A stretch of 64,000 nt of DNA from Parafrankia irregularis (GTDB lineage Bacteria; Actinomycetota; Actinomycetes; Frankiales; Frankiaceae): positions 434,001 through 498,000 of the forward strand of contig NZ_FAOZ01000003.1 of NCBI RefSeq assembly GCF_001536285.1, written 5' to 3'. The translations under genes were made by a program, and so were the position numbers. The notes under the pieces are model-generated. The model had not been told where the DNA came from. It saw nothing but the letters and a program-made list of their open reading frames with translations, and ran no database searches. This document shows, in pieces, positions 44,772 through 52,741 of this stretch (positions within the stretch are counted from its first letter, which is position 1; every line of letters starts with the position of its first letter).

Positions 44772-46301
44772 ATGCCCCCCTCGAAAGCGCCCACCCCGCC
44801 GACCGAACCGTCCGCCACGACACCGGAGGCACTCGAGCGGATACTCGCCGCCGCCTCGGCCGCGGCCGCCCCCTACGGCGCGCTCTCCCCCCAGGACCGG
44901 GCCCGCATGCTGCGCGAGGTCGCCGCCGCTCTCGACGCCGACACCGACGCGCTGGTCGGCCTGGCCGGTGAGGAGACGCGGCTGCCCGAGCCGCGGCTGC
45001 GGGGCGAGCTCGTGCGCACCACGTTCCAGCTCCGGCTGTTCGCCGACCTGCTCGATGACGGCGCCTACCTGGAAGCGGCCCTCGACGCCCCTGACTCGGG
45101 CTGGCCGACCGGGCCCCGCCCGGACCTGCGGCGCATGCTCGTTCCGGTGGGTCCGGTGATCGTCTTCGCCGCGTCGAACTTCCCGTTCGCGTTCAGCGTC
45201 GCCGGTGGCGACACCGCCGCCGCCCTCGCCGCCGGCTGCCCGGTACTACTCAAAGCACACCCCGGGCACCCCGAGCTGTCGCGGCACACCGCCCGCCTGG
45301 TGACGGAGGCGCTCGCCGGCGCCGGCGCGCCCGGCGGGGTCTTCGCGCTCGTCGAAGGCGACACCGCCGGCCGCGACGCCCTCGTCGACCCGCGGGTCCG
45401 GGCCGGCGCGTTCACCGGATCCCTCCGGGTCGGGCGGCTGCTGTTCGACCTCGCCGCCGGCAGGCCGGACCCGGTCCCCTTCTACGGCGAGCTGGGCAGC
45501 ATCAACCCCGTCTTCGTCACCCCGGGCGCGGCCCATAGCCGCGGAGCCGAGATCTGGGCGGGCTACGTCGAGTCCTTCGCCCTCGGCGCCGGCCAGTTCT
45601 GCACCAAGCCGGGGCTCCTGCTGGCCCCGGCCGGCGCGGCCGAAGACGCACTGACCGCGGCGCTGTCCGGGCGAGCCGGTGCGCCGCTGCTCAACGAGCG
45701 CATCGAGCACGGCTTCCAGGCGGGCCTGGGCACGCTGACCGGGCATCCGGCGGTGCGAGTGCTCACCGCCGGCGACGCAGCGGGTGGCACGGCGGGCGCG
45801 GTCAGGCCCTCGCTGCTCGCCACCACCGCGCGCGACCTGCTCGCCGACCTCGACGTCATCGGCGCCGAGGTCTTCGGCCCCGCGTCCGTCCTGGTCACCT
45901 ACACGGACCCGGCCGAGCTGACCGCGGTCGCGGGGGCCATCCAGGGCCAGCTGACCGCGACCGTCCACGGCGACGCCGACGACCCCGTGGACGCCGCCCT
46001 CAGCCGGGACCTGCTTCGCGAGCTGTCCCGGCGGGCCGGCCGGGTGCTCTGGAACGGCTGGCCGACCGGCGTCTCGGTCACCCACGCGATGACCCACGGC
46101 GGCCCCTACCCCGCGACCACCTCGACGTTCACCTCCGTCGGGACGACGTCGATCGGCCGTTTCCTCCGCCCGGTCACCTACCAGGGGGTTCCGGACGCGC
46201 TGCTGCCGGCGGCGCTGCGCGACGCCAACCCGTGGAAGCTGCCGCGGCGACACGACGGCCGGCCGGCCATCCCGGATGACACCGGCCCGGCCCGGGCATG
46301 A
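44772..46301 (+). CDS. Alpha-ketoglutaric semialdehyde-type dehydrogenase
   Basis: This 509-residue ALDH-superfamily enzyme has IVFAASNFPFAFSVAGGDTA as the cofactor loop, FTGSLRVG, and the general-base Glu in PFYGELGSINPVFV. The catalytic Cys is in ALGAGQFCTKPG (about residue 277). The ELGSINPVF and GQFCTKPG forms are characteristic of 2,5-dioxovalerate/alpha-ketoglutaric semialdehyde dehydrogenases. These produce 2-oxoglutarate at the end of non-phosphorylating pentose and sugar-diacid pathways. The gene overlaps the lactonase gene by four bases. This is the best single clue that the operon carries a Weimberg-like route. Confidence 0.85.
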   Translation: MPPSKAPTPPTEPSATTPEALERILAAASAAAAPYGALSPQDRARMLREVAAALDADTDALVGLAGEETRLPEPRLRGELVRTTFQLRLFADLLDDGAYLEAALDAPDSGWPTGPRPDLRRMLVPVGPVIVFAASNFPFAFSVAGGDTAAALAAGCPVLLKAHPGHPELSRHTARLVTEALAGAGAPGGVFALVEGDTAGRDALVDPRVRAGAFTGSLRVGRLLFDLAAGRPDPVPFYGELGSINPVFVTPGAAHSRGAEIWAGYVESFALGAGQFCTKPGLLLAPAGAAEDALTAALSGRAGAPLLNERIEHGFQAGLGTLTGHPAVRVLTAGDAAGGTAGAVRPSLLATTARDLLADLDVIGAEVFGPASVLVTYTDPAELTAVAGAIQGQLTATVHGDADDPVDAALSRDLLRELSRRAGRVLWNGWPTGVSVTHAMTHGGPYPATTSTFTSVGTTSIGRFLRPVTYQGVPDALLPAALRDANPWKLPRRHDGRPAIPDDTGPARA

Positions 46302-47245
46302 CCGGGATCCACCAGGTGACCGGGCCGGTCACCCGCCACGGGGAGGGCCCGGTGTGGGTGCCGTCCTGGGGCGGCCTGCACCTCGTCGACATGCTTGCCG
46401 GCGACGTCCTCGCGCTCGACACCGAGACCGGCGCGGTCGGCCGCCACCACGTCGGCACCGTCGCCGCGGCCGTGCGTCCCAGGGCGGGCGGCGGCGCGGT
46501 TCTCGCGCTCGAACGCGGCTTCGCGCTGCTCGACCCGCCGCCGACGGCGCCACTCACTCCGCCGGGGCCGCCAACGGGACCGCCCGCCCTGCCGAGGTCG
46601 CCTGCCTCACCGTTCCAGGCCGGCCCGGCGGCCGCCGCGAAACCGCGTCTCCTCCCCGAGCTGTGGCCCGCCGATCGGGGGCTGCGGATGAACGACGGCG
46701 GCTGTGACCCGGACGGGCGCTTCTACTGCGGTTCGATGGCGTACGACGAGGCCACAGGCGCCGGCGCACTCCACCGGCTCGATCCCGACGGCACCACCAC
46801 TGTCGTCCTGTCCGGAGTGACGATCTCGAACGGACTGGTGTGGAGCCCGGACGGCAGCAGAGCTCACTATGTGGACACACCCACCGGCGGCATCGACGTC
46901 TTCGACTACGACCCCGACACCGGTCTCACCGGTCGGCGGCCGTGGGCAGCCGTGCCGCGGGGAAAGCCGGACGGACTCGCCGTCGACGCCGAGGGCGGTG
47001 TGTGGGCGGCGCTGTGGGGCGGCGCGGCGATCTGCCGGTACACGGCGGCCGGTGACCTCGACGAGGTGATCGCCCTACCGGTCCCGCAGGTCACGGCGTG
47101 TGCGTTCGGTGGCGCCGACCTCGCGACCCTTTACGTGACGACGTCGACGCTTCGCACGGACCTCGAGCGATATCCGACCGCCGGCGCCGTCTACGCCGTG
47201 GATGTGGGGATCCGCGGACTCCCCGTGCTGCCTTTCACGGGTTAG
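46298..47245 (+). CDS. SMP-30/gluconolactonase-family sugar lactonase
   Basis: This 315-residue propeller shows the divalent-metal ligands of the family: Glu in GEGPVWV (about residue 16), Asn in RMNDGGCDPDGRFYCGSM (about 131), Asn in ISNGLVWSPDGSRAHYVD (about 176) and Asp in GKPDGLAVDAEGGVWAALW. It hydrolyses the sugar lactone made by the zinc dehydrogenase. A Pro/Ala-rich insertion of about 45 residues (about 78-122) interrupts the second blade region and is not seen in ordinary members. The start overlaps the semialdehyde dehydrogenase stop (ATGA). Confidence 0.88.
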   Translation: MTGIHQVTGPVTRHGEGPVWVPSWGGLHLVDMLAGDVLALDTETGAVGRHHVGTVAAAVRPRAGGGAVLALERGFALLDPPPTAPLTPPGPPTGPPALPRSPASPFQAGPAAAAKPRLLPELWPADRGLRMNDGGCDPDGRFYCGSMAYDEATGAGALHRLDPDGTTTVVLSGVTISNGLVWSPDGSRAHYVDTPTGGIDVFDYDPDTGLTGRRPWAAVPRGKPDGLAVDAEGGVWAALWGGAAICRYTAAGDLDEVIALPVPQVTACAFGGADLATLYVTTSTLRTDLERYPTAGAVYAVDVGIRGLPVLPFTG

Positions 47246-47285
47246 CGCAGACAGCAACCTCCATCTGTCCGAGAGGTCTGACGAC

Positions 47286-48509
47286 ATGAGCACATTCCCC
47301 GAGAACTTCCTCTGGGGTGCGGCGACCGCGCCGCACCAGGTCGAGGGCGGCAACGTCGGTTCCGACATGTGGCGCAGCGAATGGGCGAAGAACTCCCGGT
47401 TCGCCGAGCCCTCAGGCGACGCCTGCGACCACTACCACCGGTATCCGGAGGACATCGCCACCCTGGCCGGTCTCGGCCTGAACGCCTACCGCTTCGGGGT
47501 CGAGTGGGCGCGGATCGAGCCCGAGGAAGGCTATTTCTCGCGCGCCGCGCTCGACCACTACCGACGGATGGTCGGCACCTGCCTCGAGCACGGCGTCACT
47601 CCGGTCGTGACCTACAACCACTTCTCGACCCCGTGGTGGTTCGCCGAGGCGGGAGGCTGGACGAATCCCACGGCGGCAGACCGGTTCGCCCGGTATGCGG
47701 GTCGGGTGACCGAGCACATCGGTGACCTGGTGCCCTGGGTGTGCACGTTCAACGAGCCGAACGTCATCTCGCTGATGGTGCATCTCGGCATCATCCCGGC
47801 CGCGTCCCGCGAAGACGCCCTCGGCCTGGCGGCCAGCAGGCAGCCCGAGGATACGGGCACGGCGGGAGCGGGCGCGGCGTGGGCCGCCCCCGCCGTCGAG
47901 GTGATGGCGAACGCGCATCGCAAGGCCGTGGAGGCGATCAAGTCCGGGCCGGGGAACCCCGCCGTCGGCTGGACGCTGGCCCTCATCGATCTGCAGCCCG
48001 CCGACGGCGGCGAACAACGCTGGCAGGCCGTTCGCCAGGCCGCCCTCCTCGACTGGCTCCACGTCTCCCGCGACGACGACTTCATCGGTGTCCAGACCTA
48101 CACCCGCGAACGCATCGGCCCCGACGGCGTCCTGCCTGTTCCCGGCGGGGCCCCCACCACCCAGACCGGATGGGAGGTCTACCCCGAGGCGCTGGGCCAC
48201 ACCGTCCGCCTCGCCGCACAGCACACCGGGGTGCCCGTCCTGGTCACCGAGAACGGCATGGCCACCGACGATGACGACGCCCGGATCACCTACACGACCG
48301 CCGCCCTCGAGGGGCTCGCCGGTGCCATCGCCGACGGTGTCGACGTCCGCGGCTACCTGCACTGGACGCTGCTCGACAACTTCGAGTGGACGTCCGGCTA
48401 TCAGATGACCTTCGGACTCGTCGCCGTCGACCGCACCACCTTCGCCCGCACCGTCAAGCCCTCCGCCCGATGGCTCGGCAAGATCGCCCGCGCCGGCGGA
48501 CCCGCCTGA
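47286..48509 (+). CDS. Glycoside hydrolase family 1 beta-glucosidase
   Basis: This 407-residue enzyme starts at the ATG at 47286; the open frame to 47202 lacks a start site. NFLWGAATAPHQVEGGN is the GH1 N-terminal signature. The acid/base Glu lies in CTFNEPN (about residue 157) and the nucleophile in LVTENGMA (about 322), with LHWTLLDNFEW near the end. It is shorter than the usual 440-480 residues but no core motif is missing. It hydrolyses beta-glucosides or beta-galactosides in the cytoplasm. It closes the sugar-acid operon (40-base gap). Confidence 0.9.
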   Translation: MSTFPENFLWGAATAPHQVEGGNVGSDMWRSEWAKNSRFAEPSGDACDHYHRYPEDIATLAGLGLNAYRFGVEWARIEPEEGYFSRAALDHYRRMVGTCLEHGVTPVVTYNHFSTPWWFAEAGGWTNPTAADRFARYAGRVTEHIGDLVPWVCTFNEPNVISLMVHLGIIPAASREDALGLAASRQPEDTGTAGAGAAWAAPAVEVMANAHRKAVEAIKSGPGNPAVGWTLALIDLQPADGGEQRWQAVRQAALLDWLHVSRDDDFIGVQTYTRERIGPDGVLPVPGGAPTTQTGWEVYPEALGHTVRLAAQHTGVPVLVTENGMATDDDDARITYTTAALEGLAGAIADGVDVRGYLHWTLLDNFEWTSGYQMTFGLVAVDRTTFARTVKPSARWLGKIARAGGPA

Positions 48510-48636
48510 ATCGACGGCTGCACCCCGCCCGCGGCGGAAACACCGACGCCGGCCTGACCTGGCGACCGTCCATCCGTAGACGCCCGCGCTGAAGGGGATG
48601 GAGAACTGGGACGAACAGCGGCGCCCAACCAGTAAC

Positions 48637-48665
48637 TTGCGCGCACTAGTGCTCTGCATTAGGCT
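48637..48665 (+). promoter_or_regulatory. LacI-type promoter before the PhyH gene (site C)
   Basis: TTGCGC (48637-48642), 17 bases, TAGGCT (48660-48665), with ACTAGT at 48645-48650 in the spacer. The block from AACTTGC through CACTAGT matches site B with one difference and site A with a few. The second, downstream palindrome seen at A and B is missing here. The gap 48510-48926 also holds a long structured leader (next entries). It suggests that the oxygenase/exporter genes respond to the same repressor as the glycosidases. Confidence 0.65.
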
Positions 48666-48811
48666 CCTACATGTTCCGCGGTGGGTGCACAGGCCAGGGT
48701 TCAGTCCCACAGACATGCCGATTGTCGAGCCGTGCCGCCGGACCGTGTTGATCGACAGTGGACGCGGATTTCGGTTTGCCGCCGGCCGTTTCCTGATGAC
48801 ATCGAGTGTCG

Positions 48812-48894
48812 AGCATCCTTCTCTGCGGCCCGGCTTTCCGCGGCACCGAGCAGTCCGAACAATGCGGCCCGAACGCAGAGATCAGCAGGATGCT
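48812..48894 (+). promoter_or_regulatory. Long interrupted stem-loop in the 5' leader of the PhyH gene
   Basis: AGCATCCTTCTCTGCG (48812-48827) pairs completely with CGCAGAGA (48874-48881) and AGGATGCT (48887-48894), leaving a five-base bulge (TCAGC) on the right arm. The 46-base loop contains further GC-rich pairing. It lies about 140 bases after promoter C and 32 bases before the PhyH start, so it would be part of the messenger leader. A role in attenuation or start-site control is inferred. Confidence 0.55.
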
Positions 48895-48926
48895 TGTCGG
48901 CGGCACACTCCGACGGGAGAAACGTC

Positions 48927-50162
48927 ATGCCCATACCTCTGGACCGCCGTACACGCCGCGACGGCGACCTGCGCCACGTCGACATGGAGAGTTTTCTCGC
49001 CCGGGAGTTCCCGGGGCTCGTCTCGCGCCACGGCCCTCTCGTGGCACGGGGAATCGCCTCGTTGCAGGCGCCCCCGCTCTCCATCGAGATCGGCGCCGTC
49101 TCCTGGTCGTTCTCCAGTGACGGAACGACCCTGGTCGTCACCCGTGGCATCGTCGCGGGTGCTCTGGTCGTGACGCTCGACGAGGCCGGGTTCTCCGACT
49201 GGGCGCAGAACCAGCGATCGTTCAACGCGATGCTGACCGCACGCGAGCTGCGCTACCGCGACGGGTCCGAGACGGACGTCTCCGTATGGGACTCGCTCTG
49301 GCTGACGCTGCTCGAGGGCTGGCCGGTCGTGGACGACACGACCGACTTCGTTGATCGTCATGGGGCTCCGCTCGACCTCGACCGCGTCCTCACCCCGGCG
49401 GACGACCCGGCGGACGTCGCCCACTTCCTGCGCGAGGCCGGTTACCTTCACCTGCGGGGCTGGCTGGACCCGGCGGACATGAAGGAGGTCAGCTCCGACA
49501 TCGACCGGGCGCTCCCCCACTACCGTGAGGGTGACGGGCGTTCCTGGTGGGCGACCCTGGAGGACGGCAGCCGCCGCTGTGTGCGGCTCCAGGAGTTCAT
49601 CGCCCGCTCCCCGGCGACCTCGGCCATCCTGCGGGACGAACGCTGGGACCAGTTACGCCGTGTGCTGGCCGGCGACGAACTCCTTGAACAGCCTCCGGTG
49701 CACGGTCGTGGCCCCGAGGCGCTCATGAAGCCGATCGGCGTCACGGTCGGGGCCTCCGACGTGAGCTTTCATCGCGACTGCCACTTCGGCCGCCATGCGT
49801 ATCACTGCTCGAACCTGGTCGCCGGGATCGCGGTCACCGGCAGCGGCGAGGCGAACGGCCAGCTCCGCGTCATCGCCGGGTCCCACCGCGTGCTGATGCC
49901 GGTGGAGATCGCCAAGTCCCGGCCGTACCTGCCCGTCGTCGCCGTACCGACCGAGCCGGGCGACGTCACGGTGCACCTGACCTGCACCCTCCACGAGTCG
50001 ACTCCGCCCCTCGTCGCGGAGCGCCGCGTCATCTACACCGGCTTCTCCCTTGCTCCGCGCGCGGACGACGCCACCGGTGCCCGTGGTGGCGGCGGCCAGG
50101 CCCTGGCAGCGCTTCGCGAACGGATCTCCCAGATCCTTCTCGACGACGCGAGCCGGACATGA
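48927..50162 (+). CDS. Phytanoyl-CoA dioxygenase (PhyH)-family 2-oxoglutarate/Fe(II) oxygenase
   Basis: The protein has 411 residues from the ATG at 48927, behind GGGAGA; the frame is open to 48681 but that part has no similarity and follows the leader stem. The iron triad is His/Asp in FHRDCHFGRH (about residues 282 and 284) and His in CTLHESTPP (about 356), with a 2-oxoglutarate-binding Arg in ERRVIYTGF. Residues 1-130 form an extra N-terminal part not in minimal PhyH proteins. It hydroxylates an unactivated carbon, often next to a carbonyl or on a terpenoid. A LacI-type promoter links it to the glycoside genes, so an imported or deglycosylated natural product is a fitting substrate. Confidence 0.8.
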   Translation: MPIPLDRRTRRDGDLRHVDMESFLAREFPGLVSRHGPLVARGIASLQAPPLSIEIGAVSWSFSSDGTTLVVTRGIVAGALVVTLDEAGFSDWAQNQRSFNAMLTARELRYRDGSETDVSVWDSLWLTLLEGWPVVDDTTDFVDRHGAPLDLDRVLTPADDPADVAHFLREAGYLHLRGWLDPADMKEVSSDIDRALPHYREGDGRSWWATLEDGSRRCVRLQEFIARSPATSAILRDERWDQLRRVLAGDELLEQPPVHGRGPEALMKPIGVTVGASDVSFHRDCHFGRHAYHCSNLVAGIAVTGSGEANGQLRVIAGSHRVLMPVEIAKSRPYLPVVAVPTEPGDVTVHLTCTLHESTPPLVAERRVIYTGFSLAPRADDATGARGGGGQALAALRERISQILLDDASRT

Positions 50163-50183
50163 CGACGGGCAACAGGCGTCCCC

Positions 50184-51947
50184 ATGGCGCATGAGTCCTC
50201 GGGGCACAGCGCGCACGCCCTGCGGACACTGCTGCGCCACGCCGGCGACGGCAGGATGCTGCTCGTCGGCGGTTACGCGCTGATCCTCATCGACGCGGTC
50301 GCGCAGAGTCTCACGCCGGCGGTGTTCCGGGTCGTGCTCGACCGCATCCAGCAGGACCCGCACCGGTTCCTGCACGACGGCTGGCAGGGGCCCGTAGTCG
50401 CCGCGGCCGCCCTCTCCGTGACCTTCCTCGTGGCGGCCTACTTCGCCCACACCTGGTGCCGTCGCGGCGCGACGCGCTGGGCGAACAACCTGCGACGTGC
50501 CCTGTACGAGCACGTCCAGCAGCTGTCGATGGACTTCTTCCACCGTTCACGGGTCGGTGACGTCGCCGCCGCGATCAACCAGGACATCGAGCGCCTCGAG
50601 GTGACGGTCTGGCAGGGCCTGGGGGTGTGGTGGGCGCTGGCGGTCCTGGTCATCTCGGTGGGCCTCATCGTCTGGGTCGACGCCTGGATGGCCCTGATGG
50701 CGCTGGCCCTGCTCGCGGTGGCAGTCGGGTGGACACTGCTGGTGCTCCCGCGGCTTCGCCGCCACAGTCGCGACATCCGCGACGAGCTCGGCCGCACCTG
50801 CGGGACCCTCGCCGAGATGCTCGGCGTGAACACGCTCCTGAAGGCGTTCAACGCGGAGGATGACGCGCTGCGTCAGGTGCGCGGCGGCACCGACCGGGTG
50901 CGGGCCGGCTCCGAGGCCCTCGCGCGGCTCCAGCACCGTTACGCCGACCCGCTCGGCTTCCACCTCTCGTTCGTCGCGCCTTTCCTGCTCCTGTTCGCCG
51001 GCGCCTGGCGGGCCGCGTCGGGGACGCTCTCCATCGGCGACGTCGTCGCCGTCTGGGGCTTCTGGCTGCGCGGGTCGAGTTCGCTGACCGTCGTCATGAC
51101 CAGCCTGCCCGAGGTGCTGGCCGGCCTGGCCGCCGGCGAACGGGCCGCGGAGCTGTTCGAGGAACGACCTGCGGTGAGCGATCTCCCGAGAGCTCCCGCG
51201 CTGGCCGTCGCCCGGGGCGGCATCGCCTTCGAACAGGTCTCGTTCGCCTACCCCGGACGACAGTCACACCTCGTCCTCGACGGCTTCGACCTGACAATCC
51301 CCCCGGGGCGCAGCGTCGCACTCGTCGGCTCCTCCGGCGCCGGCAAGTCCACCGTCGCCCAACTGCTGCTCCGGCTGTTCGACCCCGCCGAGGGCCGGGT
51401 GACCATCGACGGCCAGAACATCCGCGAGGTCGCCCAGGCCTCGGTACGCGCCGCCGTGGGTGTGGTCTTCCAGGAATCGGTCCTGATCAGCGGCTCGCTG
51501 GCACGCAACCTGCGGCTCGCCCAGCCGACCGCCACCGACCAGGACATCGAGGCGGCGCTCGCGGCGGCCAACGCGTGGGAGTTCGTACGCACCTGGGAGG
51601 ACGGAATCCACACCGAGCTCGGCGCACGCGGCGTCATGCTCTCGGGCGGGCAACGCCAACGCCTCGCCATCGCCCGGGTGATGCTGAAGGACCCCCCCAT
51701 CGTCGTGCTCGACGAGGCGACCAGCGCGCTCGACGCCGGCAGCGAACGCGCGGTGCTCGACGCGCTGGACCGGCTGCTGTCCGGGAGGACGTCACTGATC
51801 ATCGCCCATCGGATCGCCACCATCCGCAACTGTGACCAGATCGTCCTGATGGAACGCGGACGGGTCGCCGACGCCGGCACACACGCCTCGCTGCTCCGGA
51901 CCTCGACGACCTATCGCTCGTACTGCCATGAGCAGTCGGTGGCGTGA
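50184..51947 (+). CDS. ABC exporter, fused membrane and ATPase domains
   Basis: This 587-residue half-transporter starts 21 bases after the PhyH gene. Six membrane helices (residues about 25-300, with LSMDFFHRSRVGDVAAAINQ as coupling region) precede the nucleotide-binding domain: Walker A LVGSSGAGKST (about 376-386), Q-loop VVFQESVLISG, signature LSGGQRQRLAIARVML, Walker B VVLDEATSALD, and H-loop IIAHRI. It works as a homodimer or with a partner half-transporter. Members move lipids, drugs or secondary metabolites outward. Its coupling to PhyH suggests removal of a toxic aglycone or product, though a lipid role is possible. Confidence 0.88.
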   Translation: MAHESSGHSAHALRTLLRHAGDGRMLLVGGYALILIDAVAQSLTPAVFRVVLDRIQQDPHRFLHDGWQGPVVAAAALSVTFLVAAYFAHTWCRRGATRWANNLRRALYEHVQQLSMDFFHRSRVGDVAAAINQDIERLEVTVWQGLGVWWALAVLVISVGLIVWVDAWMALMALALLAVAVGWTLLVLPRLRRHSRDIRDELGRTCGTLAEMLGVNTLLKAFNAEDDALRQVRGGTDRVRAGSEALARLQHRYADPLGFHLSFVAPFLLLFAGAWRAASGTLSIGDVVAVWGFWLRGSSSLTVVMTSLPEVLAGLAAGERAAELFEERPAVSDLPRAPALAVARGGIAFEQVSFAYPGRQSHLVLDGFDLTIPPGRSVALVGSSGAGKSTVAQLLLRLFDPAEGRVTIDGQNIREVAQASVRAAVGVVFQESVLISGSLARNLRLAQPTATDQDIEAALAAANAWEFVRTWEDGIHTELGARGVMLSGGQRQRLAIARVMLKDPPIVVLDEATSALDAGSERAVLDALDRLLSGRTSLIIAHRIATIRNCDQIVLMERGRVADAGTHASLLRTSTTYRSYCHEQSVA

Positions 51948-51997
51948 GGCCGCCCGGGAGATCACCGTCTTCAACAGCTCGTCCTCTGACCGGGGAG

Positions 51998-52741
51998 TCA
52001 GGTGTTGCGGCCCCCGTTGACTCCGATCACCTGGCCTGTGATGTAGCCGGCCTCGTCGCGGACAAGGAATGCGCAGGCAGCTGCTATGTCCTCCGGTCGG
52101 CCGATGCGGCCGACCGGCGTGGCGGATTCCTGCTCCTCGACGCGCATGAGCCCGCCTTTCTCGGACTGGCGCAGCATGGGAGTGTCGATAAAGCCCGGCG
52201 GAATGGTGTTGACCGTGATGCCCCTCGGACCGAACTCGCGAGCGAGGACCTTCGTGAGGCCGACGACACCTGACTTGGCAGCAACATAGGAGGCGAGCTG
52301 CGGCGGCCCGGTGTTGACACTCGACGAGGATATGTTGACGATGCGCCCCCATCCCTCGTCGAGCATGCTGGGCAGCACGGCCTGGCAGCAGTGGAAGGCG
52401 CTTGTCAGGTTGACTTCCAGAGAGCGGTTCCACATGTCGGTGGTGATCTCCAGAAACGGCCCATGTGGCGTCATCCCCGCATTGTTGACCAGAATCACCG
52501 GCCGGCCGAGCCGGCCGCGCACGGATTCGACTCCGGCCTGGACGGCGGCGGCGTCCGTCACATCGACAGCAAGGCCGAGGGACCTGCCGCCGCCGGCCGC
52601 GATCGAGGCGGCGGTCTCCTCGGCAGTAGCGCCGTTCAGATCGAAGACCGCCACCGCGAGTCCGTCCGCGGCCAGCCGGCGAGCGATCGCCGCGCCGATT
52701 CCCGATCCGCCACCGGTGACGATGGCCACGCGACTGTTCAC
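51998..52741 (-). CDS. Short-chain dehydrogenase/reductase
   Basis: This 247-residue classical SDR has VTGGGSGIGAAIARRL at residues 9-24, VNNAGM near 89, NISSSSVNTGPPQLASYVAAK with Ser/Tyr/Lys (about 140-160), and the C-terminal GYITGQVIGVNGGRNT typical of FabG-like members. It interconverts a hydroxy and a keto group with NAD(P). It lies downstream of the double-hotdog hydratase on the same strand with a four-base overlap, an arrangement of hydratase plus dehydrogenase like two beta-oxidation steps. Confidence 0.9.
   Translation of the reverse strand: MNSRVAIVTGGGSGIGAAIARRLAADGLAVAVFDLNGATAEETAASIAAGGGRSLGLAVDVTDAAAVQAGVESVRGRLGRPVILVNNAGMTPHGPFLEITTDMWNRSLEVNLTSAFHCCQAVLPSMLDEGWGRIVNISSSSVNTGPPQLASYVAAKSGVVGLTKVLAREFGPRGITVNTIPPGFIDTPMLRQSEKGGLMRVEEQESATPVGRIGRPEDIAAACAFLVRDEAGYITGQVIGVNGGRNT

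Noticed and set aside
48681-48926. N-terminal extension of the PhyH protein
   Set aside because: It has no similarity and covers the leader stem; a good ribosome binding site precedes the ATG at 48927.
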